Source: Ehretia macrophylla (Eukaryota > Streptophyta > Magnoliopsida > Boraginales > Ehretiaceae). Taken from it: DNA of 64,000 nucleotides. The notes below the pieces were generated by a model. The model saw only the letters and a list, made by a program, of their open reading frames with translations, was not told the DNA's origin and ran no database searches. The stretch is taken from contig CM075773.1 in the NCBI GenBank assembly GCA_037974665.1, forward strand, positions 49,244,080-49,308,079, read 5' to 3'. Positions 12,012 to 25,289 of this stretch are shown here, in pieces; position 1 is the stretch's first letter, and each line of letters opens with the position of its first letter. The translations under genes and the position numbers were made by a program.

Positions 12012-12172
12012 TGAAAAGATAATTATTGTTTATTCTTTGTATCTGATGTATTTATCTCTTCTTAACCACTTTATATTGTAATCCTTATCATGTATCATAA
12101 ACAACTATATATGCACTATACGATGTATACTTGATGTGAAGTAATAATACAACCAAAACTTCTCATCTTACA
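12012..12172 (+). repeat. 5' LTR of Copia copy 2
   Basis: A 161 bp repeat starting TGAAAAGATAATTATTG and ending CTTACA, matched by 26702-26866. TGATATCAG follows, a diverged Met-tRNA primer site. Confidence 0.92.
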
Positions 12173-12339
12173 TGATATCAGCTTTTCAAGACTAACGTCG
12201 TCTTTCCTGCCTGTGGTCTTCTCTTTATGGCTGATTCCTTCACTTCTTTTTTTCTCTTCCCACATATAATGTTAAAACATTCGTCACTGTTACTCTCGAT
12301 CATACAAACTACCTCACCTAGAAAAAACAAATAACCCAT

Positions 12340-13554
12340 TTTCTCAACTTTAATGATTTATTCAAATACGTTGATGGTTCTTTTCGCAAGCCTACAAAAT
12401 CAACTGATGCCCCTTCTTCCTCCTCCTCTTCCCCTCCTATTTCTCTTGCAGATTGGAGTCGCATTGACAGCTTTGTTACTGCTTGTATCACTGCCACTCT
12501 ATCTGAGTCTCTTGTCCACCAAGCCTTAGATTTTGATACTGCTTATGATCTCTGGACATCTCTTCAACAATCTTTTCTGCATCAGTCCCTTGCTCGCCGC
12601 TCTCTACTACGCAAACAACTTTGCACTATTAAGAAAAATGGTCTTACCATTTCTTATTATCTCTACCAGATCCGCTTCCTTTCATCGTCTCTGACAGCCA
12701 TTAGTGACCCTGTTCCAAATTCAGGATTAGTGATTATTATTTTAGATGGTCTTCCCAAGTCATACAACCCATTTGTAACATCCATCGAAAATCTTGAAAC
12801 TCCCCTATCGTTTGCGCAGTTGCATGCCAAATTACTCACGCACGAGCAATGACTTTTGCGTGATGGTGATGATCAAACTTCTCAAGATTCCACTCTTTCT
12901 GCAGCTCTGCTATCCTAGTTGCAATTGTCCTCTACTTCTTCAACCACTCATAATCCATCGACGTCACATCAACTCCAATCTCTTTCCTCCCCACATCAAG
13001 CTCTTGCCTCAGTATCTTCCACTTCTCAATCTCCAACACATGGTTCTTTCCCTTCATCCACTAATTCTTTTTTGCCCAACACTCATTCAACCAACAAATC
13101 TAACACATCTTCTTCTCGCGGGAAATACAAAGGCAAGTGTCAGATTTACCAAAAACAAGGACACTTCGCCTCTCGCTGCAGATTTCGTTATGCTCCACCG
13201 CAAAATAATTCTCCTTCTCCACAATATGCTGGCTATCATCAGTTTCAAAGTGCTCTTCCTCCACTTCTCCCGACTTCTTTGCCCTCGTCCACATGGATCC
13301 CGGATTCGGGTGCTACCTCGCACACGACTAATGATCCGACACTCATTCAACATATGCAACCTTATATGGGGTCAGATCAAGTTCTTGTTGGTGATGGTAA
13401 GTCCCTTCCGATATCCCATGTTGGCCATTCTTCATTTACTTAAAATAGTCGTCATTTCTCTCTTAATATTATTCTCCATGTTCCTTGTATCACACGACAT
13501 CTTCTGTCTGTTTCGAAATTTACTAAAGATAATAATGTCTCACTCGAGTTTTTC
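12340..13554 (+). other. gag and protease region of Copia copy 2
   Basis: Peptides match copy 1: WSRIDSFVTACITATLSES (gag), CQIYQKQGHFASRCRFRY (altered zinc knuckle), WIPDSGATSHTTNDP (protease) and VGDGKSLPISH. Fossil sequence. Confidence 0.85.
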
Positions 13555-13559
13555 CCTTC

Positions 13560-14024
13560 TATCGAGGTCGGATTCTCGCAGTTGAACTGTTCGGCTACGC
13601 TTGCCGAGTTGAACGTTTCAGGTTGGCCTCCGAGTTAAACTTTTCAAGTCGGCTACGTCACCTGCACAGAGAAAAGAAGGAAAAGGCGGGGTGATGACCC
13701 GGATTTTCCCCTCGGGCGGGCGAATGATTAGTATGTCCGAGCTGGCAAGGTAGCTGAGAGCATTTAATGACGAGTTACCTCCAAAGTGAAGAGGGTGGAG
13801 CTCTATTTATACTAAATTCGGGTCTGACAGCATTTAATGCAGTGTAACTTTATGTCCCATCAGTACTTTATGTCCCATCGGAGCAGCTGGCACTGAGGTC
13901 GGGGTTTTCCGGGGTCGGGTCAGCATTTCGGTTGGGCATTTAGCTGAATGCGCTGGGCTCGGCTCAGATTAGCCCGTCTCAGCTCGGCACGGGTAAATCA
14001 CCCCAGCTCGGTTACCCCTCGTCA
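13560..14024 (-). repeat. 3' LTR of the Gypsy element
   Basis: 465 bp. A TATAAATAG box lies on the minus strand near 13803-13812. The purine tract AGGGGAGAAAT (minus) lies just inside at about 14025-14035. Confidence 0.93.
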
Positions 14025-14216
14025 ATTTCTCCCCTAAGTCGAGATCGAGGGGGTGACATCTAGAATTGGGTTTTTTCCCGAGCTAGATGTGCCCGACCCC
14101 GACAGAGTAGGGATGGCCACGTCAGCGGTGCATGCCCTTCAGATGGCTGACACGTCACCTGGCGGTTCTGACAAGACGTGACGTTTGGGCTCCCCGAGGT
14201 GATTTTTAGAAGCGCC

Positions 14217-14225
14217 TATAAATAG
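14217..14225 (+). promoter_or_regulatory. TATA box for the antisense gene
   Basis: TATAAATAG lies about 220 bp before the ATG at 14445 and outside the LTR, on the strand of the antisense gene. The LTRs carry their own TATA on the other strand. Confidence 0.6.
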
Positions 14226-14444
14226 GGCCTTGACATCCAAGATTCGCTCTACACATCGCTTTCAACCTTCAAGATTTTTAGGTCAGACACCAGAGTGGTT
14301 GGACGCAATTAGCTCGGAAAAAACCTCCTCAGGATTTTCAGCTCGGAGCCAGCTAGGTCGGTCGCATTCCGCAGTCAAGAGCAGTAGGTACGTCCCGACT
14401 CCCTTTAGTCATTCCTGTACATTTATATTTAGTCTGTAGACAGG

Positions 14445-16790
14445 ATGGGGATGTCGGAGTCGGAAGATTCCCAAGCGATGGAGGTGAGGTCCTATGGTGG
14501 GGATGAGAGTCCGTCGAGCTCGGAATCTACCTCAAATAGAGATCAAGGTGGAGAGAGCACTAGTGCATCTTCAGGGTCGGCTCAGAAATCTGGGCCCGGG
14601 GAGAGCGATGATGACTGCCAAGTTATTGGGGTCAGACTGGCACAAGAGGAGGCCAAGGCAGATCCTTTGGCCGACCTGGGAGACTTGGAAGACAGGGAGG
14701 ATGAGGAGCCGCTAAATCAACTGGAGGGCGTCGAGATACCTCAAGAGTTTCTAGCTGGGGTTTCTGCCACCGAGCCGATCGAAGCTGTCCCAGTTAGCGC
14801 TGTTCGACTTCGGAGCTCAGCCACAGCCAGCGCTTTTTCAACTCGGGGGAAGAGGATCGAGCAGCTATTCGCCTGTTGCAAGCGTGAGTGCCATTCCACA
14901 GTGCAAATGGCCAACGCCAGGCTAAGGAACTGGTCGGTGGATCGTCATCACAAGCTGAAGGTTCCAGGTCGGCAAGAATCGGTGTGCTATCCACCGGCCG
15001 ACCACTTCACCATATATGATTTAGCGTTCGACGCCATCCAGCTCCCTCTCCCCAGTTTTGTTGTTGAAATCCTGAACTATTTCGAGCTCAGCCCAGGTCA
15101 GATGTCGCCGAATGGTTGGGCAGTGATGGTGGCCTTCTACGTGTTCTGTCTGGAGAAGAAAGTGGAGCCGACCTTGCGCAGGTTCAGGTATTTCTTCGTG
15201 TGCAAACCCAACCCGAAGCAGCCAGGGTGGTTCCACTTCGCAGCTCGGGTCGGTAACTCTATATTCACCAAGTGGCATTCTTCTAACAAGGGCTGGCATA
15301 ATGACTATTATTAGGTGGAGCCGGCTGTGAACTCTGGGTGTAGGCTGGACTGGAATCCAAGTTTGAGGAAGACCGTCAACGATGACCCCAAGCTCTCGAA
15401 TGAGGAACTAGGGGAAGTCGCGGGGCTCAAGCCCGCGCCCGGGACGCTGATATATATCGACAGTGTGCTCAAATGGGAGCGAATATGGGATTCCAAGTTG
15501 TTTGGTAGGGAGCCCGACCTCTCGAGGGACCATCCCAACCTGCTTCCCGAGCCTGAAGGGGACGCGGGGTCTAGCCCAGAAGAGGGTCAGTGTGGAGGAG
15601 TGGCGCCCGACCTCCCCATAGTTTAGTCTGCTAGTCTTTTTAGGTTGGCCTTCGGCTCGTATTCACTTCTTTCCTCTACCTTTTGCAGATATGGCGGACA
15701 TGAGGAAGCTCGCATATGCCCAGGTGCGGAGGAAGAGCAAGGTCAGCGGCGAGGCGTCGGCTCGGTCAGGCTTCGGAGGTGCCGCTCAAGGGCAGAGGCA
15801 GCGGCCTAGTGGCCAAGTGCGGGAGGTCGGTTCCGATGTCTCCTCTAAAGGGGCTTCGGGATCCCCTTTGCCCATGAAGTCGGGCTCAGGAGTGGCGATC
15901 CTGGAGCGTTCTTCATCCCGACCTGAGAGCAAAAAAGGGCCTCGGGCCAAACACTCCGGGAAAGGTAAGGCCACGGAGGTGAACCCTCCAAGCAAAGACT
16001 TCATGGAGGCGTCCAAGGTGGACCGCGACCCTCAGCTGGCGACGGTCCCGGCAGAGCAGCTCTCACTCGACTTGAGGACTGCCATCGTCACAGTGAGTCT
16101 TTATCCAACTTTTGGTAATGTTATTTTTTAGCTCGGCTGATTGCTTTATTTTCTACTAAGCAGGCCGAGTCCCACATCCTCTCGGCTCCCAGCAACCTAG
16201 TCAAAGCCCAGACTCACTGTGTTGAGCTCGAGCAAAGATATGCGGATGCCCGCCTAAAGAAGGAGCTTGACACGACGGAGGAAGCCGGACAGAGGCGGAA
16301 GGCGAACACGACGGAGATCGACCGCCTAAAGAAGGAGCTTGACCTGGAAAAGACCCAACGCGAAGCCGCAGCCAAGGACGTCGAGCGGTACAAGAAGGAG
16401 AAACGTGAGGCCGAGGCAAAGCTCCTAGATCTGGTGGTCCGGGTCGGCGTCGAGGGAGAGAAGGCAGTGGAGGTCTTCAAGTCTAGCGACGCGGCAGTGG
16501 ATTGGTTGGCCACGGAAGGCGGAGCCATGGCGAAATACACCGAGATGAAATTCTACTTCCGGGGTCAAGTCGCTGCTCGGAAGAGAGCGAAGACCTTCTT
16601 TCCAGCCACCAAGAACGATTACATCGAAATCTTGGAGGTTTCGTCGTCGGAGTTCTAGGAGATTCTTGAACTTCTATCTGACCTGACATCCCAGGCTAAG
16701 GAGGTGACTGAATTCGTCCAGAAGGGTATGGACCAGGTCAGAGATGAAGCCGAAGCCACCACCTCTGCCGTTGCGCCAAAGTAGATTTTG
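14445..16790 (+). other. Antisense accessory gene of the Gypsy element
   Basis: This runs opposite to gag-pol, between pol and the 3' LTR. The first block starts MGMSESEDSQAMEV, is acidic and Ser-rich, then has a folded domain (YDLAFDAIQLPLPSFVVEIL, LSPGQMSPNGWAVMVAFYVF) resembling the putative gypsy-type transposase domain. The last block (about 16190-16660) is a long coiled coil rich in Lys, Glu and Arg. GT/AG-bounded gaps between blocks near 15620-15690 and 16090-16165 look like introns. Similar antisense genes occur in some Tat elements. Function unknown. Confidence 0.7.
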
Positions 16791-17549
16791 TAAATTTGCC
16801 CGAGTTGGGCTCTTGTAATTTCGCCCAAGTTGGGCTTTTTGTAATCATGTTTCAATTAAATGAAATGAATTTTTTTTTGCGTTTTATCAGAGTTAGTACT
16901 TGTGCACTTTTTCTTTTTTCGCAAAATTTTTTCCAAGTAAGCGGGGTTGGATAATATAGTGGACCACTTGAACTTAAGTAAAAAGAACCGAGCTGGAAGC
17001 GATTAATGAATTATCATCCTAATCCGAACTGGTCAACCGGGCAACTTCATAATCGTCGACAACCTGGACTCGTCAGTCCGATTTAAAATTGGTCAAACTA
17101 ATGTTGACGAGTGTTGAGTTCGAGTTTAGACCCAAACTAATATATCGACCTGAAGTCGGATTACACCGAGTTGGACCTTAATCCGAACTGGTAGAATATC
17201 AAATTGTTATTGATTATACCCGAGCTGGAACGTAGTTCGAGCTGAGTTACTTGATCATTAGCTCGTGATTAAGCGTGGCCACCGCGTTAATCCGGGTTGG
17301 AAGTAGCTGTGTAGTTGTAGCACTTGGGCCCGGATCGGGCATTGTGCTGGTTTTAGTGCTTGTCCCCAGGTCGGGCATTGCACTAATTTATAAAAAAGGC
17401 ATTGTATTGAATTTGTACACGAAGTACTTAGGCTCGGGAGCCAATTACAAGCAATGTCTTGACCCGGGGTCTTAACAAAAGATTTCGGCCCCGGGCCGTT
17501 ACAAGAAGTTTCAACTCAGGGCCGTTACAAAATTTTTCGGCTCGAGGCC

Positions 17550-20500
17550 ATTTAGACAAAATACCGCTTCAGGTGTTCTGAGTGCCATACGTTCTTCAAT
17601 GGTTTCCCGTTTTTGTCGCGGAGGTAGAAGGTCCCAGGTCGGACTTCTTTCACCACTTCGTACGGTCCTTCCCAGGTCTGGGATAACTTATTACCTGAGC
17701 GTGGCAAAAATATGGCCTTTCTGAGCACGAGGTCGCCAACCTTAATAGGTTTAGGCCTGACCTGTTTGGCAAAGGCTCTTTTCATGGCAGCTTTGCTGGC
17801 CAGCATTCTGATTTGAGCTTTAGCTCGGAGCTCTTCGGCGAGGTCAAGCTCTTCAAGGATCCGTGCTCCGTTTATTTCTAGATCATGATGGAGGGTTCTA
17901 CTGGTCGGGGACCCGATCTCCACCGCCAGTACTGCTTGAGTACCGAAGGTCAGCTCGAAGGGCGATTCTCCCGTTACCGAGCTGGTAGTGGTCCCCTGAC
18001 CCCACATCACCTCTGGAAGAATCGATGCCCACTGGCCCTCTGCTTCTTCCAGCTTGGTTTTCAGGCCCTGCAAAATGATTTGGTTAGTCCTTTCAACTTG
18101 GCCATTACTTTGAGGGTGAGCAATAGACGAGAATCTAAAGTCGATCCCAATCTCAGCACATTTGCCTCGAAAGTATGCACTATCGAATTGTTTGCCGTGG
18201 TTAGTAACGATGACCTTTGGCACCCCAAATCGGCAAATGATGTTTTTCCATACGAAATCCCAAGCTGCCTTTTCCGTTATTCTAGCAACACCTTCAGCCT
18301 CGGGCCATTTGGTGAAGTAGTCTACAGCTACGAAGACGTGCTTCTTTTGGCCGATACCGGTCGACAATGGGCCGATGATGTCTAGACCCCATTGATAGAA
18401 TGACTATGGTCTTATCATCACTGTGAGGTCTATAGCAGGCTTCCTCTGTACACTGGCGAACCTCTGGCAGGTGTCGCTCTTTTTTACATACTCTTTGGCA
18501 TCTTGCTCTAAGGTTGGCCAGAAATAGCCTTGCCTCAATGCCTTCCGAGCCAGAGCTTTGCCTCCCAAGTGGTTTCCATATACCCCTTCATGAATCTCCC
18601 GGAGTACATAGTTTCCCTCCTCAGGTCCAACATATTTCAAGAGAGGCCAAGTGTAGGCTCTCTTATATAGTTGTCTGGCAATTATGACAAACCTTGAGGC
18701 ATGTTTCATGAGTTTTCGAGCTGTTTTTTCATCCTCTGGGGTCATACCCCCCTCCAAGTAGTCCACGATTGGTTTGGTCCAATTTGGGCTTAGATTGAGC
18801 TCGGCTACGGCTTGTACCTCTAACTAAATACTTGGTTCGGATACTTCTTCCACATGGACCAGGGCAGGTCGACTCTCGCCCAAGGCCAACCTGGACAGGG
18901 CATCAGCCTTCGTATTCTCCTCCCTCAGAATTTGCTGTATGGTGAACCTTTTGAGCCCTGAGGTCAAATTCTTGACTTTGTTGAGGTAAACTAGCATGTT
19001 ACTGTCCTTGGCTTCGAATTCTCCCGAAATCTGACTAGAAACCAGTTGAGAGTCGGTGCTCAGGTCTACTGTCTGCGCGTCGAGCTAAGCTGTAATTTTC
19101 AATCCTGCAATCACCGCTTCGTACTTCGCTTCATTGTTGGACGCTGGAAAGGTGAACTTGAGGGAGTATTGGTGCTCATGCCGGGTCGGGTCGAGGATGA
19201 CCACCCCAGCTCCGCTACCAGACTTCCCTGATGCCCCATCCACATGGACCTTCCACACTTCTTCCGGGTCATGCTCGGCTCGGCCAGTGCACTCCACCAT
19301 AAAGTCCGCGATGACTTGGGCTTTGATGGCTGTTCTGGGCTGGTAGGTGATGTCAAATTGACTCAGCTCAACTGCCCATTTCAGTAGTCTACCCGACGCC
19401 TCTGGCTTGTGCATGATGGACTTGAGTGGGGCATCCGTCATGACCTTAATTGGGTGAGCATCAAAATATGGCTTCAGCTTTCTTGCCGCCGTGATGAGTG
19501 CGAGGGCAAGTTTTTCCAATGGTGAATACCTCACCTCAGCCCCTTGTAAGGTTTTGCTGACATAATAGACCGGCTTCTGTTCTTTTTCTTCTTCTCGGAC
19601 TAGTGCTGCTGCCACTACTGTCCCCGAGCATGCTAGGTATAGTACCAGTTCCTCCCCCACCTCAGGTCGGGATAGCAGGGCCAGCGAAGTTAGATACCTT
19701 TTCAGTTCTTGGAAGGCATTCTGGTATTCCGCATTCCATTCAAAGTTCTTAGGATTCCTTAATATTTTGAACAGAGGAGCATACTTGTCAGCCGACCTGG
19801 ACATGAATCTGCTTAGCGCTGCGACCTTGCCTGCTAACACCTGGACGTCCTTCACGCAGGTCGGCAGCGCCAGGTCAAGTATCGCTTGGACCTTCTCTAG
19901 GTTGGCTTCTATTCCGCGGGCTGTGACCATGAAGCCCAGGAATTTGCCTGCCTTGATGCCGAATGCGCACTTTTTCGGGTTTAGCTTTATCCCGAAGTGC
20001 TCCATTACGGCGAAGGCTTCAGCCAGGTCGGCTACATGGTCTTCCGCCCTTCTGCTCTTGACCAACATGTCATCTACATAGATTTCCATATTCCGGCCAA
20101 TCTGATTTTTGAAGACCTTGTTCACCATCCAAGTGTAGGTAGCTCCAACATTCTTGAGGCCAAAAGACATGACCTCATAGTAGTAGAGTCCTTTATCGGT
20201 GGTGAAGGCGGTCTTCTCTTTGTCTCCGGGTGCCATCTTGATTTGATTATAGCCTTTGAAAGCATCCATGAAAAAGAGTAGCTCGAATCCGGAGGTGGCA
20301 TCCACCATCTAATTGATCCGTGGTAGGGGAAAGTAGTCCTTAGGGCAGGCTTTGTTGAGGTCGGTGAAATCAATACACAGTCTCCATCCACCTGAGGACT
20401 TAGTCACCAGCACCACATTGGACAACCAGGTTGGGTACTGTATTTCCTTTATGTGGCCGGCGTCCACTAACTTGTCCACCTCTTCTGCTATGATTTGTTG

Positions 20501-21410
20501 CTTATCATAATGGAAGTGCATGTGCTTTTGCTTTACCGGATAATGATTTGGGTCGGCATTCAGGTGATGCTCAATTACATCCGGGTTAATACTTATCATG
20601 TCAGAGGCAGACCAGGAAAATATGTGTTCATTCTTTAAAAGAAATTGGCTTATACCTTTCTTGAGGTTGGCAGAGAGTTCACTCCCAATCTTTGCTCTCT
20701 TGGTTTTATCAGAGAGCTCCACCTCTTGAAGGTCTTCAGCTGGGCTTCCTCTCTTAGCATCTCTCTTTTCTTCGAGCAGATCTGGTCCCCAGCCGACCTG
20801 ATATTTGGGTCGGAGTGAGTTTTCATAACATTCTCGAGCTAAGAGCTGGGCTCCGCGAATGGTGGCTGTGCCGGCCGGGGTCGAGAATTTTAGGGCCTGG
20901 TGGTAAGTGGATGGGACGGCCCTGAAATGGTTGAGCACCACCCGACCTAGAATTCCATTGTAGGTGGAGTTACAATCCATCACAATGAAGTTGGCTTGCA
21001 TTGAAACCGGCTTATCTCCATTCTCCAGCTTCAGCAGAAGGTTAATAACTCCTTCTGCTCGGTGTGCTTGCCCAGTGAAACCAGCTAAAGTGTCCCTCAA
21101 TGGCCTGAGTCGGCTCCTGTCCAACCCCATTTGCTCAAAAGCGCTGAGGAATAAAACTTCTGCTGAGCTCCCTGTGTCTACCATCAGCCTCTTTACGGTG
21201 AAGTTGGCTATCTCAGCGCTGATCACCAGTGGGTCATCGTGGGATAATATTACCCCCTCCAAGTCTTCTGAGGAAAAGATGAGCTCCTCTGCCCTCGGGG
21301 CAGGACCCCGCGCCGATCCATACTCCCTTCCAGCCCGAACATATCCCTTCCTACCTGCCGTGGTCTCCCCTCCCGAAGCCAGTCCTCCTGCAATGGTTTC
21401 AATCACAGCC
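17550..21410 (-). other. pol region of the Gypsy element
   Basis: Leftwards: protease (LMVDTGSSAEVLFL), RT (GGWRLCIDFTDLNKACPKD, FMDAFKGYNQI, YVDDMLVKS), RNase H (PVYYVSKTL), a second RNase H-like domain (VHVDGASGKSGSGAGVVI, NNEAKYEAVIAGL), integrase zinc finger and core (VAVDYFTKWPEAEGV, SNGQVERTN) and a chromodomain-less tail. Confidence 0.92.
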
Positions 21411-21539
21411 AAACGTCCGCCCTCAACCTGGTGCCTGGGTGGACTCCTCTCTCTATCTCTTTGATCATGATTCCGGGTCGGCTGCGGGTCTATGTACTTT
21501 CGGATATGGCCTCGGGCTATCAGTGCCTCGATCTCCTAT

Positions 21540-22840
21540 TTCAAGTCTTTGCACTCTTCAGTGGTGTGGCCGTAGTCCATGTGGTAGCGGCAATACTTGG
21601 TTCTATTACGCTTCTCGGGTCGGCCTTTCATCCTCGGAGCTGGAGGCAGGTGGTTCTGGTACTGGATCTCCATCAGGATTTGCTCTCTTGTGGTGTTGAA
21701 GGGAGTGAACATAGTGAACCGGGGGTTCTGCTTTGGCTGTTGGGGCTGCTTGCCTCGGTCGTTTTGGACTTTACCCCCAAGTTGGGCTCGGGAGGTTTCT
21801 CCCTTCCTGCCAGCTTCCTTCTCCTTGTCATCGTCCTTCTTTGCCTGATGGATTTCTTCCGAGTGTATGTACCCTTCTGCTCGCACCATCAGCTCAGACA
21901 CAGTATCCACGGAGTCGATTGCCAATGAAGATGTAAGGGGGCCCGACCTAAGCCCACTCTGGTAAGCCATCAACGCCATGGAGTCCTTCAGGTTGGGAAT
22001 TCGAAGGGACTCTTCATTGAATCTGGCTGTGTAAGCCCTCAGACTTTCCCCTCTATGTTGCTTTACCAGCAGCAGTGTAGAAGTGTGGCGGGTGGCACGC
22101 CGGCTCCCCGCAAAGCGGGAGAGGAAAGCCTCAGCCAACTGATAGAAACTTGCAATTGAACCAGGACGAAGCTTCTGGAACCAATCCAAGGCATTGCCAA
22201 CCAGGGTGGTCGGGAATGTCTTCGTCTTCATAAGGTCAGACATGTCATGTAGGGTCATGTAGTGATCGAAGTTGAGCAAGTAGCTGGCTGGGTCTCCATC
22301 TCCATTGTAGACAGCCAGGTTGGGCATCCGGTTGTCAGTGGGCAGTGGCGTGGCTAGTACCTCGGGCGAGAGGGGGCTTACGCCAAGCTGGTTGATAACC
22401 TTGGCTATGGCGGCCGCAGTTTTAGCCTGCTCAGGGTCGGCTTGAGCCGCCCTTGGGCCTCTCGCCTCACTGGGTCTCACCACTGGCTCTAGGAAGCCCT
22501 CTTGGTCCCGCATCGGCCTTGGCCTGGGGTCTGGGATGCGGAACTGCGGACGCAAAGTCCGCGGCGTAGCTTCTTACGGAGCCGAGAAGCCCTCAGCTAG
22601 CCGGGCTACCTGTTCTTTGAGTTCCTCAAACATCCTCAGCATCATTTTTATCTCTGGTGACAGGTTGGAGTTGAGTTCTCCTTCTGCCGCGGGGTTGGTT
22701 TGAGTGGCTAAGTGTATAAGTTGGCTCGTCCCAACGTCGGCTGGGTTTGGGTTTTGGCTAGGCACCTGTGTAGTTTCGAGGTCCCCATCCAAGTTAGGCG
22801 AATCCTCTACCGGTGCGCTATGGTTTCTTGTTTGTACCAT
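21540..22840 (-). other. gag region of the Gypsy element
   Basis: A Retrotrans_gag domain with GDPASYLLNFDHYMTLHDMS, NALDWFQKL and YQLAEAFLSRF, a basic hinge, then a zinc-knuckle-like CRYHMDYGHTTEEC. Fossil element part. Confidence 0.9.
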
Positions 22841-22906
22841 AATGGTTTCTCAGTGAGTGGTAAAGGAAAGTGAGAGAAAGAACTCTTCCCACAAACGGCG
22901 CCAAAC

Positions 22907-23371
22907 TGTCGAGGTCGGATTCTCACAGTTGAACTGTTCGGCTACGCTTGCCGAACTGAACGTTTCAGGTTGGCCTCCGAGTTGAACTTTTCAGGCTGGC
23001 TACGTCACCTGCACAGAGAAAAGAAGGAAAAAGCGGGGTGATGACCTGGATTTTCCCCTCGGGAGCGCGAATGATTAGTATGTTCGAGCTGGCAAGGTAG
23101 ATGAGAGCATTTAATGACGAGTTACCTCCTAAGTGAAGAGGGTGGAGCTCTATTTATACTAAATTCAGGTCTGACAGCATTTAATGCAGTGCAACTTTAT
23201 GTCCCATCAGTACTTTATGTCCCATCGGAGCAGCTGGCACTGAGGTCGGGGTTTTCCGGGGTCGGGTCAGCATTTCGGTTAGGCATTTAGCTGAATGCGC
23301 TGGGCTCGGCTCAGATTAGCCCGTCTCAGCTTGGCACGGGTAAATCACCCCAGCTCGGTTACCCCTCGTCA
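22907..23371 (-). repeat. 5' LTR of the Gypsy element
   Basis: 465 bp, TG...CA, partner of 13560-14024. On the minus strand a TTTGGCGCCGTTTGTGGG primer-type site follows at about 22888-22905. Confidence 0.93.
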
Positions 23372-23376
23372 CCTTC

Positions 23377-24420
23377 TAAATGTGTTGTTAAGGACTTCCA
23401 CACCGGGAAGCCACTCTTTCAGGGCCACGCTGAATCTAGATTTTATAAACTTCCAGCTATTTCCTCTCTAGTGTCTGAACCGTTTCTTACTCTTGCTGCT
23501 GCTAAAGTTCCTGCAAATGTGTGGCATAGTCGACTTAGTCATCCCTCGAAGCAAGTCTTGACCTCTCTCCAATCGCAGCATGCGTTACAATTTTCTGATT
23601 TTAGGTCTATAAATAAAATTTGTCTTGCTTGTATGCTAGGCAAAAGTCACCGTTTACCTTTTACTTCTTCTAGCAGTATTGTTTGCAGACCTTTAAAGGT
23701 TATTCATTGTGATATTTGGGGACCATCCCCAGTCAATTCTTCTTTTGGTTTCAAATATTTTATTTTATTCATAGATGAATACAGTCGTTATACATGAATT
23801 TATCCGCTTCAAAATAAAAATGACCGTGTTGCCACCTTTGTTAATTTTAAATCTTTAGTTGAAAATCAATGTTCTATGCGAATAAAACATTTTCAATGTG
23901 ACGGAGCCAAGGAATTAACCAAAGGCTCCTTAGCAAAAATTTTTGTGCAACATGGAATTAAATACCGTATCTCATGCCCCCACACTTCGGAACAAAATGG
24001 TCTTGCTGAACGAAAAATAAGACACATTACTGAAATGGGCACTACTCTTCTGTTTAATTCGTTCATGCCCAAACAATTCTGGTTTGAAGCTTTTTCCACT
24101 TCTACCTTTTTAATCAACATGCTACCTACTCCGGTTTTGGAAAATAAATCACCATATTACAAGTTGTTCCATATTTCCCCTAATTATGATTTTTTACGTG
24201 TCTTTGGTTGCCAATGTTTTCCATATTTGGGTCCTTACAAAACTGATAAATTAAGTCCCAAGTCCACATCTTGCATTTTTCTGGGGTACAATGAGGATCA
24301 CAAGGGCTATAGATGTTACTGTCCGGTATCGAAAATGGTTTATCTCTCATATCATGTCATTTTTGAAGAGTCTGTTTTTCCCTTTCGTCCTTCAATACAT
24401 CTTCATCTACTGCTCCATTA
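23377..24420 (+). other. integrase region of Copia copy 2
   Basis: It resumes directly after the Gypsy insertion with VWHSRLSHPS, CDIWGPSPVNS, HFQCDGAKELTKG and EQNGLAERKIRHITEMG, then a C-terminal FLGYNEDHKGYRCY. This is the GAG-pre-integrase plus integrase block of Copia. Confidence 0.88.
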
Positions 24421-25289
24421 ATTCCGTCTCTATCCAAACTAAACGAACATCTCCTAATTCCTCTCTCACTTTTTCCACCTTCAAATGTAACTCATTTTCC
24501 AGCACAGGGCCCACACTCCACTAACTCATATAATGCAAACCATGGTCATTTTCCCTCCTCGGCTGACACACTAGCCTCACCTATCACATCAATGCCAGCA
24601 GTTCCACAATCTACTCCTATAGTGCACTATATTTTTTCCCAATACTCCACGCCATCTGCCTCCCAATTAATTCCAGATACTCTCTCAGCTCATACTCCTC
24701 AGCAATCACACCAAGGTAACACTCTCTATCTTCTACCTCTATCGCATCGGCAATCTCCAGCTCAACATCCCAATCCAGATCTGTGCCCCACCATACCTAC
24801 TTATCAGTCTTTTACTTATCGCGACATTGTCACCTTTACCCCAGGTCCACATGCTTCACCCTCTCCACGCGCTCAGCCAAGCCCATGCGCAGATCTCACA
24901 CCTCACGCGTTAGTCTTGTCTGCACTGCGATAATAATCTTTTGATATTCATAATTCTGTAGGTCCCATGTCGTCAACCTTTGCCATCTATGCGCCTGCTC
25001 CTATGCTTTCAGAGACTGATTTTCCTCAACTCATTTCCCCTACGCGTCCTACACATTCCATTGTTTCTGTTTCTAATCCTACTACTACTAACTCTACACA
25101 TCCCATGGTAACGCGGTCACAAGATAATACTCGTATTCTAAAAACGTTACCTGATTTCGTCACATTTACTGCCTCTACTCCCTCTAGTTTTGAACCATCA
25201 ACGTATTCCCAAGCTACAAAATACAAGCACTGGCACAATGCCATGGTCTCTGAATATAATGCTCTTCTTAACAATAGCACTTGGCATCT

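Larger units (their letters stand above)
13560..23371 (-). mobile_element. Tat-type Ty3/Gypsy retrotransposon inside Copia copy 2
   Basis: The 465 bp LTRs are 13560-14024 and 22907-23371, with a perfect 5 bp duplication CCTTC at 13555-13559 and 23372-23376. I count about 18 LTR differences (about 4%), on the order of 1-2 million years. On the minus strand the order is gag, protease, RT, RNase H, a second RNase H-like domain, integrase; the doubled RNase H is a Tat-lineage mark. A separate gene runs in the opposite direction between integrase and the 3' LTR. GC content is far above its surroundings. It is broken, with about five interruptions, otherwise complete. Confidence 0.94.

Noticed and set aside
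12794-13585. 263-codon plus-strand frame in Copia copy 2
   Set aside because: It is an alternative frame of the gag-protease region; the gag, zinc knuckle and protease motifs lie in other frames.
19046-20281. Plus-strand frames across the Gypsy pol region
   Set aside because: They are shadows of the minus-strand RT and RNase H sequence and carry no domain of their own.
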